Assembly: GCA_003222155.1 (NCBI GenBank)
Contig: QHUU01000096.1
Location: 1 to 49,203, forward strand
Length of the DNA: 49,203 nucleotides
Direction of reading: 5' to 3'
DNA from: Gemmatimonadota bacterium
Lineage (GTDB): Bacteria; Gemmatimonadota; Gemmatimonadetes; Gemmatimonadales; GWC2-71-9
Below, piece by piece: positions 23,678-31,648 of this stretch; within the stretch, counting starts at the first letter, position 1; each line of letters begins with the position of its first letter. The translations under genes and the position numbers were made by a program. The notes below the pieces were generated by a model, which had not been told where the DNA came from, searched no databases, and saw only the letters and a program-made list of their open reading frames with translations.

Positions 23678-24175
23678 TCATAAGTAGCGCGCGACAGCCA
23701 TCGCGCCTGCGGCAAGCAGCAACAGCGCGGCGGCCACCTGCGTCCCCCGCTCGATGCGTGTTTGCAGCGCCGCGAGCTCGGCGGCCTGAGCCGCCGTGGG
23801 AGCGCTTCCCTGCTGCTCGAGGCCCTGGCGGAGACGCGCGATCTTCCTGTCCGCCGGTGCGTTGCTCGCGATGCCGATCACCACGGCCAGGAGGGTGGCG
23901 ACGGCACCCGCCCCGAGCGCCAGTCCGGGTCGCGACGTCACCCAGGCGCGGTTGAAGCCGGCGGAGAGCCGGCCGTACATGACGAACCCCGGGATGACGG
24001 TCAACAGCATGGCGATCCCGAATGCGGGACCCATGCGCCGCTGCAGGCGCTCGATGAAGCGCCGGCCGTCAGGACCCACGGCGCGGGCCGTGGGAAACAG
24101 GAACAGCGCTGCGAACACCGCCGAGCCCACCCAGACGATTCCCGCCACGATGTGCACCAAGCGCAGCCAAACCAC
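23678..24175 (-). CDS. Four-helix integral membrane protein
   Basis: This 165-residue protein starts with a GTG (MVWLRLVHIVAGIVWVGSAVF). Four membrane helices lie at about 4-26, 50-70, 84-104 and 144-162, and a His in the first helix is in a position that resembles CopD/DUF2269-type proteins. No enzyme motif is seen. It is divergent from the TetR regulator gene with a 65-bp gap that contains a palindrome, so it is a likely regulatory target of that TetR protein. Confidence 0.75.
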   Translation of the reverse strand: MVWLRLVHIVAGIVWVGSAVFAALFLFPTARAVGPDGRRFIERLQRRMGPAFGIAMLLTVIPGFVMYGRLSAGFNRAWVTSRPGLALGAGAVATLLAVVIGIASNAPADRKIARLRQGLEQQGSAPTAAQAAELAALQTRIERGTQVAAALLLLAAGAMAVARYL

Positions 24176-24203
24176 AGACCACCTCGGGAAAGAGTTCCAA
24201 TTG

Positions 24204-24222
24204 ACTATACGAGCTGTATAGT
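24204..24222. promoter_or_regulatory. Palindromic operator / back-to-back -10 boxes
   Basis: ACTATAC - 5 nt - GTATAGT is a perfect 7-bp inverted repeat in the gap between the divergent membrane protein and TetR genes. Each arm contains TATAGT in the direction of one gene: minus strand from 24209, plus strand from 24217. It is therefore both a good TetR-type operator and a possible shared core promoter. AT-rich sequence this symmetric stands out in the surrounding GC-rich DNA. Confidence 0.65.
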
Positions 24223-24240
24223 TAAATTGTTCCCGTCAAG

Positions 24241-24864
24241 GTGCCCGTGACTCCCCGCCCTTACCGGTTGGGCCGCCGCCAGGCGGCGGTCGAACGCACC
24301 CACGCCCGGATCCTCAAGGCCGCGCGCGCGTTGCTCGTCGCGCCGGGGAACACCGCTTTCAGCATCGAGGCGGTCGCCCGGCGGGCGCGCGTCACACGGG
24401 TGACCGTGTATCAGCGGTTCGGCTCGCGGTCCAAGCTGCTCGAGGCCCTGTTCGACGATCTCGCCCGCCAGGGCGGGATGTGGGACCTGGCAGATGCCTT
24501 CCGCCAGCCCGATCCGGAGGAGGCGCTCGCGCGATTCGTGACGACCTTCGCCCGATTCTGGACGGCACACCGGCCGATCCACCGGCGCCTCATGGCGCTG
24601 GGGGCGCTCGACGCAGGGCTGGAGCGCACCTTGCGCGCCCGCCAGGAGTGGCGGCGGCAGGGGCTGCGGGTGATCGTGCCCCGGCTGGCCCAGCGCTCCC
24701 GCGGGTCCGCGGCCAAGCCACAGGACGAGACCATCGACGTGCTGTTCACGCTCACCAGCTTCCAGACGTTCGATCTGCTCGCCGGTCCCGGGCGCACTCC
24801 GGCGGACGTCGCGCCGATCGTGCTGCGGGTCGCCCGGGCCGCCCTGGGTCTCGCCATGCGCTGA
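24241..24864 (+). CDS. TetR/AcrR-family transcriptional regulator
   Basis: The 207-residue protein starts at a GTG. The N-terminal TetR DNA-binding domain runs from about residue 18 to 66: ERTHARILKAARALL, then FSIEAVARRARVTRVTVYQRFGSRSKLLEAL with the usual recognition helix. The C-terminal half is the ligand/dimer domain and is less conserved (FWTAHRPIHRRLMALGALD). TetR proteins are normally repressors released by small molecules, and the palindrome just upstream is its likely site for autoregulation and for control of the divergent membrane protein gene. The ligand is unknown. Confidence 0.92.
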   Translation: MPVTPRPYRLGRRQAAVERTHARILKAARALLVAPGNTAFSIEAVARRARVTRVTVYQRFGSRSKLLEALFDDLARQGGMWDLADAFRQPDPEEALARFVTTFARFWTAHRPIHRRLMALGALDAGLERTLRARQEWRRQGLRVIVPRLAQRSRGSAAKPQDETIDVLFTLTSFQTFDLLAGPGRTPADVAPIVLRVARAALGLAMR

Positions 24865-24933
24865 GCCCGACAGCGGCGCTTGCGGACCGGCACGTTTGGG
24901 GCCACACTAGCGCGCCCTCTTCAGGACACCGCG

Positions 24934-26586
24934 TTGCGCTTCGCCATGCTCGGTCTGCTCATCGGCTTCGCCGGCGGCTCCCCAGCGGTGGCGCAAGGCC
25001 CGCGGGTCGAGATCACCGTGGCGGCGGCGCTCCGGGCCGCTCCCGTGACCGGCCGCATGTACCTGTTCGTGAGCCGCGGCGACGACGTCGAGCCCCGCCT
25101 GCAGGTACGGCACGAAAGTGACTGCACGCCGTTCTTCGGCGTCGACGTGACGGCGCTCGCGGCCGGCACCCCCGGCGTGATCGACGCCACCACCCTCGGG
25201 TATCCGCTGGCCAGCCTCAAGGAAATCCCCGCGGGTGACTACTACGTGCAGGGGCTGCTCAACGTCTACTCCGAGTTCCACCGCGCCGACGGGCACACTC
25301 TCTGGCTGCACGACGACCAGTGGGAGGGACAGCAGTTCAACAAGTCTCCCGGGAATCTCGTGAGCGAGGTGCGCAAGGTGCACCTCGACCCGGGGCGGCC
25401 GGATACCCTCCGGCTCGAGCTCACGCGGACGCTGCCGCCGGTGGAGCTGCCGCCCGACACGAAGTGGGTGAAGCACATCAAGATCCAGAGCGAGATCCTC
25501 ACCGCGTGGTGGGGGCGTCCCATGTACCTCGGGGCCACGGTCCTGCTGCCGCGGGGCTACGAGACCGACACCGCGCGCCGCTACGCCACGGTGTACGAGC
25601 AGGGGCATTTCAATCTCCGCCCGCCGTTCGGGTTCTCGACCGATTCCAGCGTCGAAACGCCGGAGCAGCGCGCCGCCCGCCTGGCGCGCACGGCGCGGGA
25701 GCCCGGCTTCGAGTTCTACCAGGCCTGGCGCTCGCCCGCTTTCCCGCGCCTGATCGCGGTGACGTTCCAGCATCCCACGCCGTACTTCGACGACTCCTAC
25801 GCCGTGAACTCGGCGAACAACGGGCCGTACGGCGACGCGATCCTGCGGGAGCTCATTCCCTACCTGGAGGAGCACTTCCGCATGATCCGGGCGCCGTGGG
25901 CGCGGGTGCTCACCGGCGGCTCCACCGGCGGCTGGGAAGCGCTCGCCCTGCAGGTGTACCATCCGGAGTTCTTCGGGGGAACGTGGGTGCTGTATCCCGA
26001 CCCGGTCGACTTCCGGAACTACGAGATCCCAGACATCTACGGCGACACCAACGCATTCGTCCATCCCGTCGCCGGGTGGATGAGCTACGACGTGCCGGCC
26101 GAGCAGGAAGTCACGGGGCAACCGCGCATCAGCGTGCGGCAGGAGAGCCAGTTCGAAGCGGTGCTCGGCAGCCGCGCGCGCTCGGGCGAGCAGTTCGCCA
26201 TCTGGGAGGCGACCTACGGCCCCGTCGGCCCCGACGGCTATCCCGCGGAGCTGTGGAATCTCGCGACGGGCACGATCGACCACGCGGTGGCCGACTACTT
26301 CAAGGCTCATGACTACGACCTGCGCGATTACCTGGAGCGGAACTGGGCCACGCTCGGTCCCAAGCTCAAGGGCCGGCTCCATGTGTTCGTGGGGGACATG
26401 GATACGTTCTACCTGAACCTCGCCGTGTATCGGCTCGAGGAGTTCCTCAAGCGGGCGCGTCCGGCGGCCGATGCCGAGGTCGCGTACGGGCGCCCGCTGA
26501 AGCCACACGGCTGGCAGCCGTGGACCAACGCAGAGCTGATGCGCATCGTGGCCCGCCACATCGAGCGTCACCGGCCGCGGCACTGA
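24934..26586 (+). CDS. Exported esterase-family alpha/beta hydrolase
   Basis: The first residues from the TTG at 24934 form a signal peptide (MRFAMLGLLIGFAGGSPAVAQG); an ATG at 24946 is the alternative start. The first 190 residues of the mature part are beta-rich with no known domain. From about 200 onward it matches esterase D/PF00756 enzymes: ATVLLPRGYE, then the nucleophile Ser in GGSTGGWEAL, a WVLYPDPVDF segment, VFVGDMDTFYLN with a candidate acidic residue, and PHGWQPW with the catalytic His. The length of about 550 residues is longer than ordinary members. It should be periplasmic or secreted, and the natural ester is unknown. The M28 peptidase gene starts 38 nt after its stop. Confidence 0.82.
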   Translation: MRFAMLGLLIGFAGGSPAVAQGPRVEITVAAALRAAPVTGRMYLFVSRGDDVEPRLQVRHESDCTPFFGVDVTALAAGTPGVIDATTLGYPLASLKEIPAGDYYVQGLLNVYSEFHRADGHTLWLHDDQWEGQQFNKSPGNLVSEVRKVHLDPGRPDTLRLELTRTLPPVELPPDTKWVKHIKIQSEILTAWWGRPMYLGATVLLPRGYETDTARRYATVYEQGHFNLRPPFGFSTDSSVETPEQRAARLARTAREPGFEFYQAWRSPAFPRLIAVTFQHPTPYFDDSYAVNSANNGPYGDAILRELIPYLEEHFRMIRAPWARVLTGGSTGGWEALALQVYHPEFFGGTWVLYPDPVDFRNYEIPDIYGDTNAFVHPVAGWMSYDVPAEQEVTGQPRISVRQESQFEAVLGSRARSGEQFAIWEATYGPVGPDGYPAELWNLATGTIDHAVADYFKAHDYDLRDYLERNWATLGPKLKGRLHVFVGDMDTFYLNLAVYRLEEFLKRARPAADAEVAYGRPLKPHGWQPWTNAELMRIVARHIERHRPRH

Positions 26587-26624
26587 GCGCCCGAGGCGTT
26601 CACGCCCTCTCGTTCGGAGATCCC

Positions 26625-28316
26625 ATGCACCGCTCTTGCCTCTTCCTCGTCGTGCTGTGCGCGCCAGGGGCCGCCGCGGGCCAGGCCGAGCTACCTCGCA
26701 CCCACCGGCCCGCGCCGACGGTGCCGGCAATCACGCCCGGCGACTTGATGACCCGGCTGTACATCCTGGCCGACGATTCGATGCAGGGGCGCGAGGCGGG
26801 GACGGCCGGCAACGTGAAAGGCACCGACTACATCGCCGCCGAGATCAAGCGGTCGGGCCTGGTGCCGGCGGGAGACGACGGCACGTACTTCCAGACGATC
26901 CCGCTCAAGACCCGCACGTTCGACACCACGTCCACCTTCACGGTGGCGGGAGCTCCCTTGACCGCGTTCCGCGATTATGTCCCGCTCGGGCCCCGGTCGC
27001 TCGAGAGCCCGTCGCTCGCGATCGTGTTCGGCGGCGAGGTCGGCGACTCGGCCACCCGGATCGGGGCGGAGCAGGCGAGCGGCAGGTTGGTCGTGTTGCG
27101 GGTGCGGGGAGGCGCGGTGGGACTGCGCGCGCTGCGGTCCGCGCCGAGCCTGCCGGGCGCCGCGGCGGTCGCGCTCGTGGCCCTCGACAGTCTCGCCCCG
27201 CAGGCTCTCACGTTCCTACGGCGGCCGCGCACGGTGCTCGACGACAACCCGGCCGGCCCGGCGGCACCGCCGCCGGCATTCCTGGTCTCCGGCGCCACGG
27301 CGGCGAAGATGTTCACCACGCCGCTGGAGCAGCTCGCTCCCGGCGCGGCCGGCACGAGCGCGGCCATCGCCGTGCGGTTCGACGTCGTGCCGGTCGCGGA
27401 CGCCGCGCGCAACGTGGTCGGCATCGTGCCCGGCCGCGATCCGAAACTCAAGGGCCAATACGTCGCCATCGGGGCGCACAACGATCACATCGGGTTCGAC
27501 CGTAGCGCCGTAGACCACGACTCGATTCGCATCTGGAATCACGTAGTCCGCCCGGAAGGCGCCGACGACGCCGGCAAGCTGGCCACTCCCGAGCAGCAGG
27601 CGCGCGTCGATTCCCTGCTCGCCCGGTTCCGATCGGGGCATTCGGCTCGGAGCCGCGCCGACTCGATCGCCAACGGCGCCGACGACGACGGCTCCGGCTC
27701 CGTCGCGGCGCTCGAGATCGCCGAGCGGATTGCGTCCCTCAAGCGCAAACCGAAGCGGTCGATCCTGTTCGTGTGGCACACCGGCGAAGAGAAGGGGCTG
27801 CTGGGCTCGCGCTACTTCACGGATCACCCGACGGTGCCGCGCGACTCGATCGTGGCGCAGCTGAACATGGACATGGTCGGCCGGGGCGCCGCCGGCGACG
27901 AGACGGGGCGCACCAAGGACGGAGCGCCGCTGCACGGCGGTCCCCGCTACCTGCAGCTCGTCGGCTCGCGCCGCCTCTCGACCGAGCTGGGCGATCTGGT
28001 GGAGCGGGTCAATGCGGCGGGCCGTCACGGCCTCGTGTTCGACTACTCGATCGACGCCGACGGGCATCCGGCGAACATCTACTGTCGCTCGGACCACTAC
28101 GAGTACGCGCGGTACGGCATCCCGATCACGTTCTTTACCACGGGCCTGCATTCCGACTACCACCAGGTGACCGACGAGCCTGAATACATCGACTACGAGC
28201 ACATGGCGCGGGTCGCCGATCTGGTCGCAGACGTCGCGCTCAGCGTTGCCGACCTGGATCACCGCGTAGCGGTGGACCACGCGAAACCCGATCCCAGCAC
28301 ACCCTGCCGGCAGTAA
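26625..28316 (+). CDS. Exported M28-family zinc peptidase
   Basis: The ATG at 26625 opens a signal peptide (MHRSCLFLVVLCAPGAAAGQA). The 563-residue protein has a PA-like insert (about 110-260) and then the M28 catalytic core. Zinc ligands appear in order: His in IGAHNDHIGF, Asp in NGADDDGSGS, the catalytic and ligand Glu pair in HTGEEKGLLGS, Asp in LNMDMVGRG, and His in GLHSDYHQVTDEP. M28 enzymes are aminopeptidases or carboxypeptidases of periplasmic or extracellular peptides. It follows the esterase closely, suggesting a shared scavenging operon. The C-terminal 30 residues after the core are not recognised. Confidence 0.92.
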   Translation: MHRSCLFLVVLCAPGAAAGQAELPRTHRPAPTVPAITPGDLMTRLYILADDSMQGREAGTAGNVKGTDYIAAEIKRSGLVPAGDDGTYFQTIPLKTRTFDTTSTFTVAGAPLTAFRDYVPLGPRSLESPSLAIVFGGEVGDSATRIGAEQASGRLVVLRVRGGAVGLRALRSAPSLPGAAAVALVALDSLAPQALTFLRRPRTVLDDNPAGPAAPPPAFLVSGATAAKMFTTPLEQLAPGAAGTSAAIAVRFDVVPVADAARNVVGIVPGRDPKLKGQYVAIGAHNDHIGFDRSAVDHDSIRIWNHVVRPEGADDAGKLATPEQQARVDSLLARFRSGHSARSRADSIANGADDDGSGSVAALEIAERIASLKRKPKRSILFVWHTGEEKGLLGSRYFTDHPTVPRDSIVAQLNMDMVGRGAAGDETGRTKDGAPLHGGPRYLQLVGSRRLSTELGDLVERVNAAGRHGLVFDYSIDADGHPANIYCRSDHYEYARYGIPITFFTTGLHSDYHQVTDEPEYIDYEHMARVADLVADVALSVADLDHRVAVDHAKPDPSTPCRQ

Positions 28317-28486
28317 CGGCAGCCCACAGAGCCGTGGACTGATGCGTCCGTGCAGCATGATATGACGTAGTTGCTGCGCTGTCGCAACGTCGAGGCTTGG
28401 GTCGGTGATGTATCCCACTGGCCGACACTACCTTGCGCATATGGTCCAAATGTGCGCGGGAATTGCAGCGGCACCGCCACGCATCG

Positions 28487-29269
28487 ATGAAACGCGACCG
28501 AAGCGATTGGCTCTGCGTGGCGCGAGCGTGCTTCCGGACTCCAGCGCCGCTGTGCACTGCGGTGACGGCCTCGCTGCAGCTCGCGCGGGCGGCCTTTCCG
28601 CGCCGCGTGCTGCGGCAGCGTTGGATCCGGTACCAGATCGACCTCGCCGACACCCCCACCGCGCCTCCCCACGTGCGTCTGACGCGCGTGACCGACCCGA
28701 TCATCGGTGCGCTGCGCCAACGCCCCGATCGGGCGGAAACCAGCTTCAAGTCGGGCCTGCGGTTCTGGGACGAGGGGCTGCGGCGCGCGTACATCTGGCT
28801 CGGCCCGGACGGGCCGCTCTGCATCCAGTGGCTCCTCCTGCCGGAGGACAATCGCCAGCTGCGGCGCTTGAATGGGTGGGCCGGGATGTATCCGCCGCTG
28901 CCGCGCGGCACGGGGCAGGTCGAGAACCTGTTCGCCTTTTCCGCGGGGCGCCTTTCCAGCGTCACCGCCGACTTCGAGCACGCGCTCTACGACGAGGCGC
29001 GGCGGGCCGGGTTGCAGATGCTCGTCACGCACGTCCACGAGAGCGACCGCGCGGCGCGTGCCTGGGCGGAGGGAGCGGGCTGGCGGCCCTACGGGACGAT
29101 CACCCGGTACCAGCTGGGCTGGCCACCGCTGCTGGCGCGGAGCGTGTACGTGCACCGCGACGACACGCCCCGGCGCGCCGCAGCGGCCGCGCCGGCCGAG
29201 GAGCTCGCCCGGATGCGACTGCCGCGGAACTGGAGCGAAGGCACTCCCAGCACGGCGGCCGGGAGCTAG
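28487..29269 (+). CDS. GNAT-like protein of unknown function
   Basis: The 260-residue frame has a long basic N-terminal part (about 1-60), and then a region resembling GNAT folds: GPLCIQWLLLPEDN, VENLFAFSAG, ALYDEARRAGLQMLVTHVHESDRAARAWAEGAGWRPYGTI. The last segment looks like the C-terminal half of an N-acyltransferase, but the acetyl-CoA loop is not clear. The start is uncertain: ATG 28487 lacks a ribosome site and TTG 28433 is possible. It lies in the gap between the M28 peptidase and the convergent TolC gene, and I see no partner for it. Confidence 0.6.
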   Translation: MKRDRSDWLCVARACFRTPAPLCTAVTASLQLARAAFPRRVLRQRWIRYQIDLADTPTAPPHVRLTRVTDPIIGALRQRPDRAETSFKSGLRFWDEGLRRAYIWLGPDGPLCIQWLLLPEDNRQLRRLNGWAGMYPPLPRGTGQVENLFAFSAGRLSSVTADFEHALYDEARRAGLQMLVTHVHESDRAARAWAEGAGWRPYGTITRYQLGWPPLLARSVYVHRDDTPRRAAAAAPAEELARMRLPRNWSEGTPSTAAGS

Positions 29270-29270
29270 C

Positions 29271-30530
29271 TCAGCGGAACAGCCTGCGCCCGAGGATCGC
29301 CTCGAGGCCCGCGAGGGCGAGTCGCGTGGCGTAGCGCGTCTGGACGACGTCCGATCCCGCCTGTGTCAGCTGCACCTGCGCATCCACCAGCTCGAGGATG
29401 GTCGCCGCGCCCCCGCGGTAGCGCTGGCCCTGCACGCGGAAATTCTCGGCGGCAGTGGCGAGGGCCCGGATCGACAGGGCGTAATTGTCGCGTGCCGTGG
29501 TGTAGGTCTCGTACGCCTCGGTGACGTCGCGCCGGGCCGCGCGCTCGACGTCCTCCCGGGCCGCGCGGGCCACGTCGCGATTCACGCGTGCCGAGCTGAT
29601 CGCGATCTCCCGCGCGCCGCCGGTCCAGATCGGCATGGTCACGCGGAACGTGACGAGCGACAGGCTCCGCGCCTCGGGAAAGAAACGCGTGTCGAAGTGC
29701 TCGTTCTCTCCGGAGAGGGTCAGCTCGGGGAGATACGTCCCGCGGGCCCCGGCGAGCAGCGCCGCGGCGGCGCGCTCGTTGGCGCGCGCGATGCGGAACT
29801 GCGGCCCCTCGTGCAGCGCCAGGCGCACGCCCTCCTCGAGCGAGATCGGCAGCCGGGGCGCCTGCAGCGTGTCGAGCGGCTGCGCGGCCACCGGTCCGGG
29901 CGCGCCCACGCGCCGGCCCAGCTGGAGCCGGGCTACGGCGAGCGACACCTCCTGGCGGGCGGAGTCGATCTCGGCCCGCGTCTCCTCCAAGGCCACCTGG
30001 AGCGAGTCCGTCTGGACCGCGACCCCATGGGTGACGCGGGCGCGCGCCACCGCCAGCTGCTCCCGCGCCCGGTGCAGCCGCTCGGTGGCGACCCGCAACA
30101 GCTCCTGGTTTGCCAGGACATCGTAGTAATCCGCCTCCGTCGCCATGGCGGTCTGGAAGCGCTGTGCCAGCTCCCCCGCCGCGGCGGCCTCGTGCCCGGC
30201 GTCGGTCGCCGCGAGATCGGCGATCTTGCGCACGGAGAGGAGCTCGTAGCCCGCCGTGACGTGCGTCGTCACCGCGCTCGTCCCCGGTTGGCCGGTTCCA
30301 GGGTTCACGAACGGGGACGAGTATTTCGAGGCGTCCACGCCGATCTCCAGGGACGGCACGATGAACGCGAGCCGGGCGGCGCGCCGGGTCCAGGCGGCAT
30401 TGTCCGCCTGCCCCAGCGCGCTCACGTACGCCGGATCGAGCCGCGCGGCGCGCTCGATCGCCTCGCCCAGCGAGATGGTCGGCAGCGTGTCCACGGCCAG
30501 CGGCAGCGCGATCGCCAGCACGCCCAGCAT
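29271..30530 (-). CDS. TolC-family outer-membrane efflux protein
   Basis: The 419-residue protein has a short signal peptide (MLGVLAIALPLAVDTL) and two OEP repeats of about 190 residues each. The repeats begin ISLGEAIERAARLDPAY and ISLEEGVRLALHEGPQF, respectively. Long alpha-helical stretches rich in Ala, Arg and Glu are typical of the periplasmic tunnel. It forms the trimeric exit duct of the efflux pump encoded upstream. Its ATG shares one base with the stop of the adaptor gene (TGATG), so translation is coupled. Confidence 0.93.
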   Translation of the reverse strand: MLGVLAIALPLAVDTLPTISLGEAIERAARLDPAYVSALGQADNAAWTRRAARLAFIVPSLEIGVDASKYSSPFVNPGTGQPGTSAVTTHVTAGYELLSVRKIADLAATDAGHEAAAAGELAQRFQTAMATEADYYDVLANQELLRVATERLHRAREQLAVARARVTHGVAVQTDSLQVALEETRAEIDSARQEVSLAVARLQLGRRVGAPGPVAAQPLDTLQAPRLPISLEEGVRLALHEGPQFRIARANERAAAALLAGARGTYLPELTLSGENEHFDTRFFPEARSLSLVTFRVTMPIWTGGAREIAISSARVNRDVARAAREDVERAARRDVTEAYETYTTARDNYALSIRALATAAENFRVQGQRYRGGAATILELVDAQVQLTQAGSDVVQTRYATRLALAGLEAILGRRLFR

Positions 30531-31648
30531 CAGTGCTGCTCCACCGGCTGGACTCGCGCGCCCTCGGCCACGCTCTCCCCCACGTTCAGGGCGACGCGCT
30601 CCCCCGGCGCGACGCCGCCGGCGATCTGGGCGTTCTGGCCGTCGTCACGGGCCACGACGACGCGCCGGAACGCGACGCGGTCGGCCGAGTCCACCACCGC
30701 GACGAGCGTCGTCTCGCCGCGCACGATCAGCGCGCCGGCCGGGAGCTCCGGGTAGCCGCGCCCCTTGGCGGCGAGCTTCACGGTCACGTAGCTCCCGGGG
30801 AAAATGCCGCCGCCCCGGTTCTCGAGGTCGACCTCGGCGAGCAGCGTGCGCGTCCGCGGATCGAGCAACCCGCTGACGCGCGTCACGCGCGAGACGACCC
30901 GGACCTCTGGCCGGTCGGGCACGGTGATCTCCGCCGGCGTGCCGACGCCCACGAGAGGGGCATCCTGCTGGTCCACGTAGGCGTACACCCGCAGCCGTCC
31001 CGTCTCCGACACGGTGAGGACGGGGAGCGCTCCCGTCTGCGCGCTGGTCGCGTTCTGCATCAGCGCCCCGGGATCGGCGTAGCGGGCCGTCACGCGGCCG
31101 GTGAACGGCGCCCGGATGACCTCGTACGACTTGAGCGTCTCGATCGCCTTGAGGTTGGCTTCGGCCACCGCCGCGTCGGTCTCGTAGCGCTCGGCTTCCT
31201 GCGCGGAGCTGGCGTTCTGCTTCGCGAGCGCGCGGAACCGGTCGGCGTTGACGCGCTTGTTGCGCGCGTCTGCGAGCGCCGCCTCGTACTGCTGGTCCAG
31301 CTCCGGGGACTCGATAACCGCGAGCACCTGGCCTGCCCCCACGGCATCGCCCTTGTCGACCAGGATCTGCCGCAGGTAGCCGCTCACCTTAGCGTACAGC
31401 GTGACCGCCGCGTACGGCCGCGCCTCGCCCAGGAGGGTGAGCGTCTGGACGCCCTGCGGCGCCGTCACGCGCGCCACGCGCACGTGCGGGCCTGCCGCCA
31501 CGTCGGCCGCCCGCGCCCGCCCCTCCGCGCGCACCAGGCTCACCTTGCGGGCGAGCAGCCCGGCGACGATGGCGACCGACGCTACCATCGACACCACGCC
31601 CCCGACGAACAGCCGGCGCCCGGACCGGGACCGACGCATTTCGGTCAT
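30530..31648 (-). CDS. RND efflux periplasmic adaptor (membrane fusion protein)
   Basis: This 372-residue protein has an N-terminal membrane anchor (about 15-35). It has a barrel-sandwich/lipoyl domain (AKVSGYLRQILVDKGDAVGAGQVLAVIESPEL), a hairpin of about 80 residues (QYEAALADARNKRVNADRF and on), a second lipoyl half (VIRAPFTGRVTARYADPG), and beta-barrel and membrane-proximal domains. It bridges the RND pump and TolC. The ATG at 31648 shares a base with the pump stop codon (TGATG), which favours this start over the GTG at 31651. Confidence 0.93.
   Translation of the reverse strand: MTEMRRSRSGRRLFVGGVVSMVASVAIVAGLLARKVSLVRAEGRARAADVAAGPHVRVARVTAPQGVQTLTLLGEARPYAAVTLYAKVSGYLRQILVDKGDAVGAGQVLAVIESPELDQQYEAALADARNKRVNADRFRALAKQNASSAQEAERYETDAAVAEANLKAIETLKSYEVIRAPFTGRVTARYADPGALMQNATSAQTGALPVLTVSETGRLRVYAYVDQQDAPLVGVGTPAEITVPDRPEVRVVSRVTRVSGLLDPRTRTLLAEVDLENRGGGIFPGSYVTVKLAAKGRGYPELPAGALIVRGETTLVAVVDSADRVAFRRVVVARDDGQNAQIAGGVAPGERVALNVGESVAEGARVQPVEQH

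Noticed and set aside
28441-28486. TACCTT box 6 nt before an ATG at 28441
   Set aside because: The spacing fits the leaderless pattern, but that ATG is not in the frame of the GNAT-like gene and its frame gives no credible protein.
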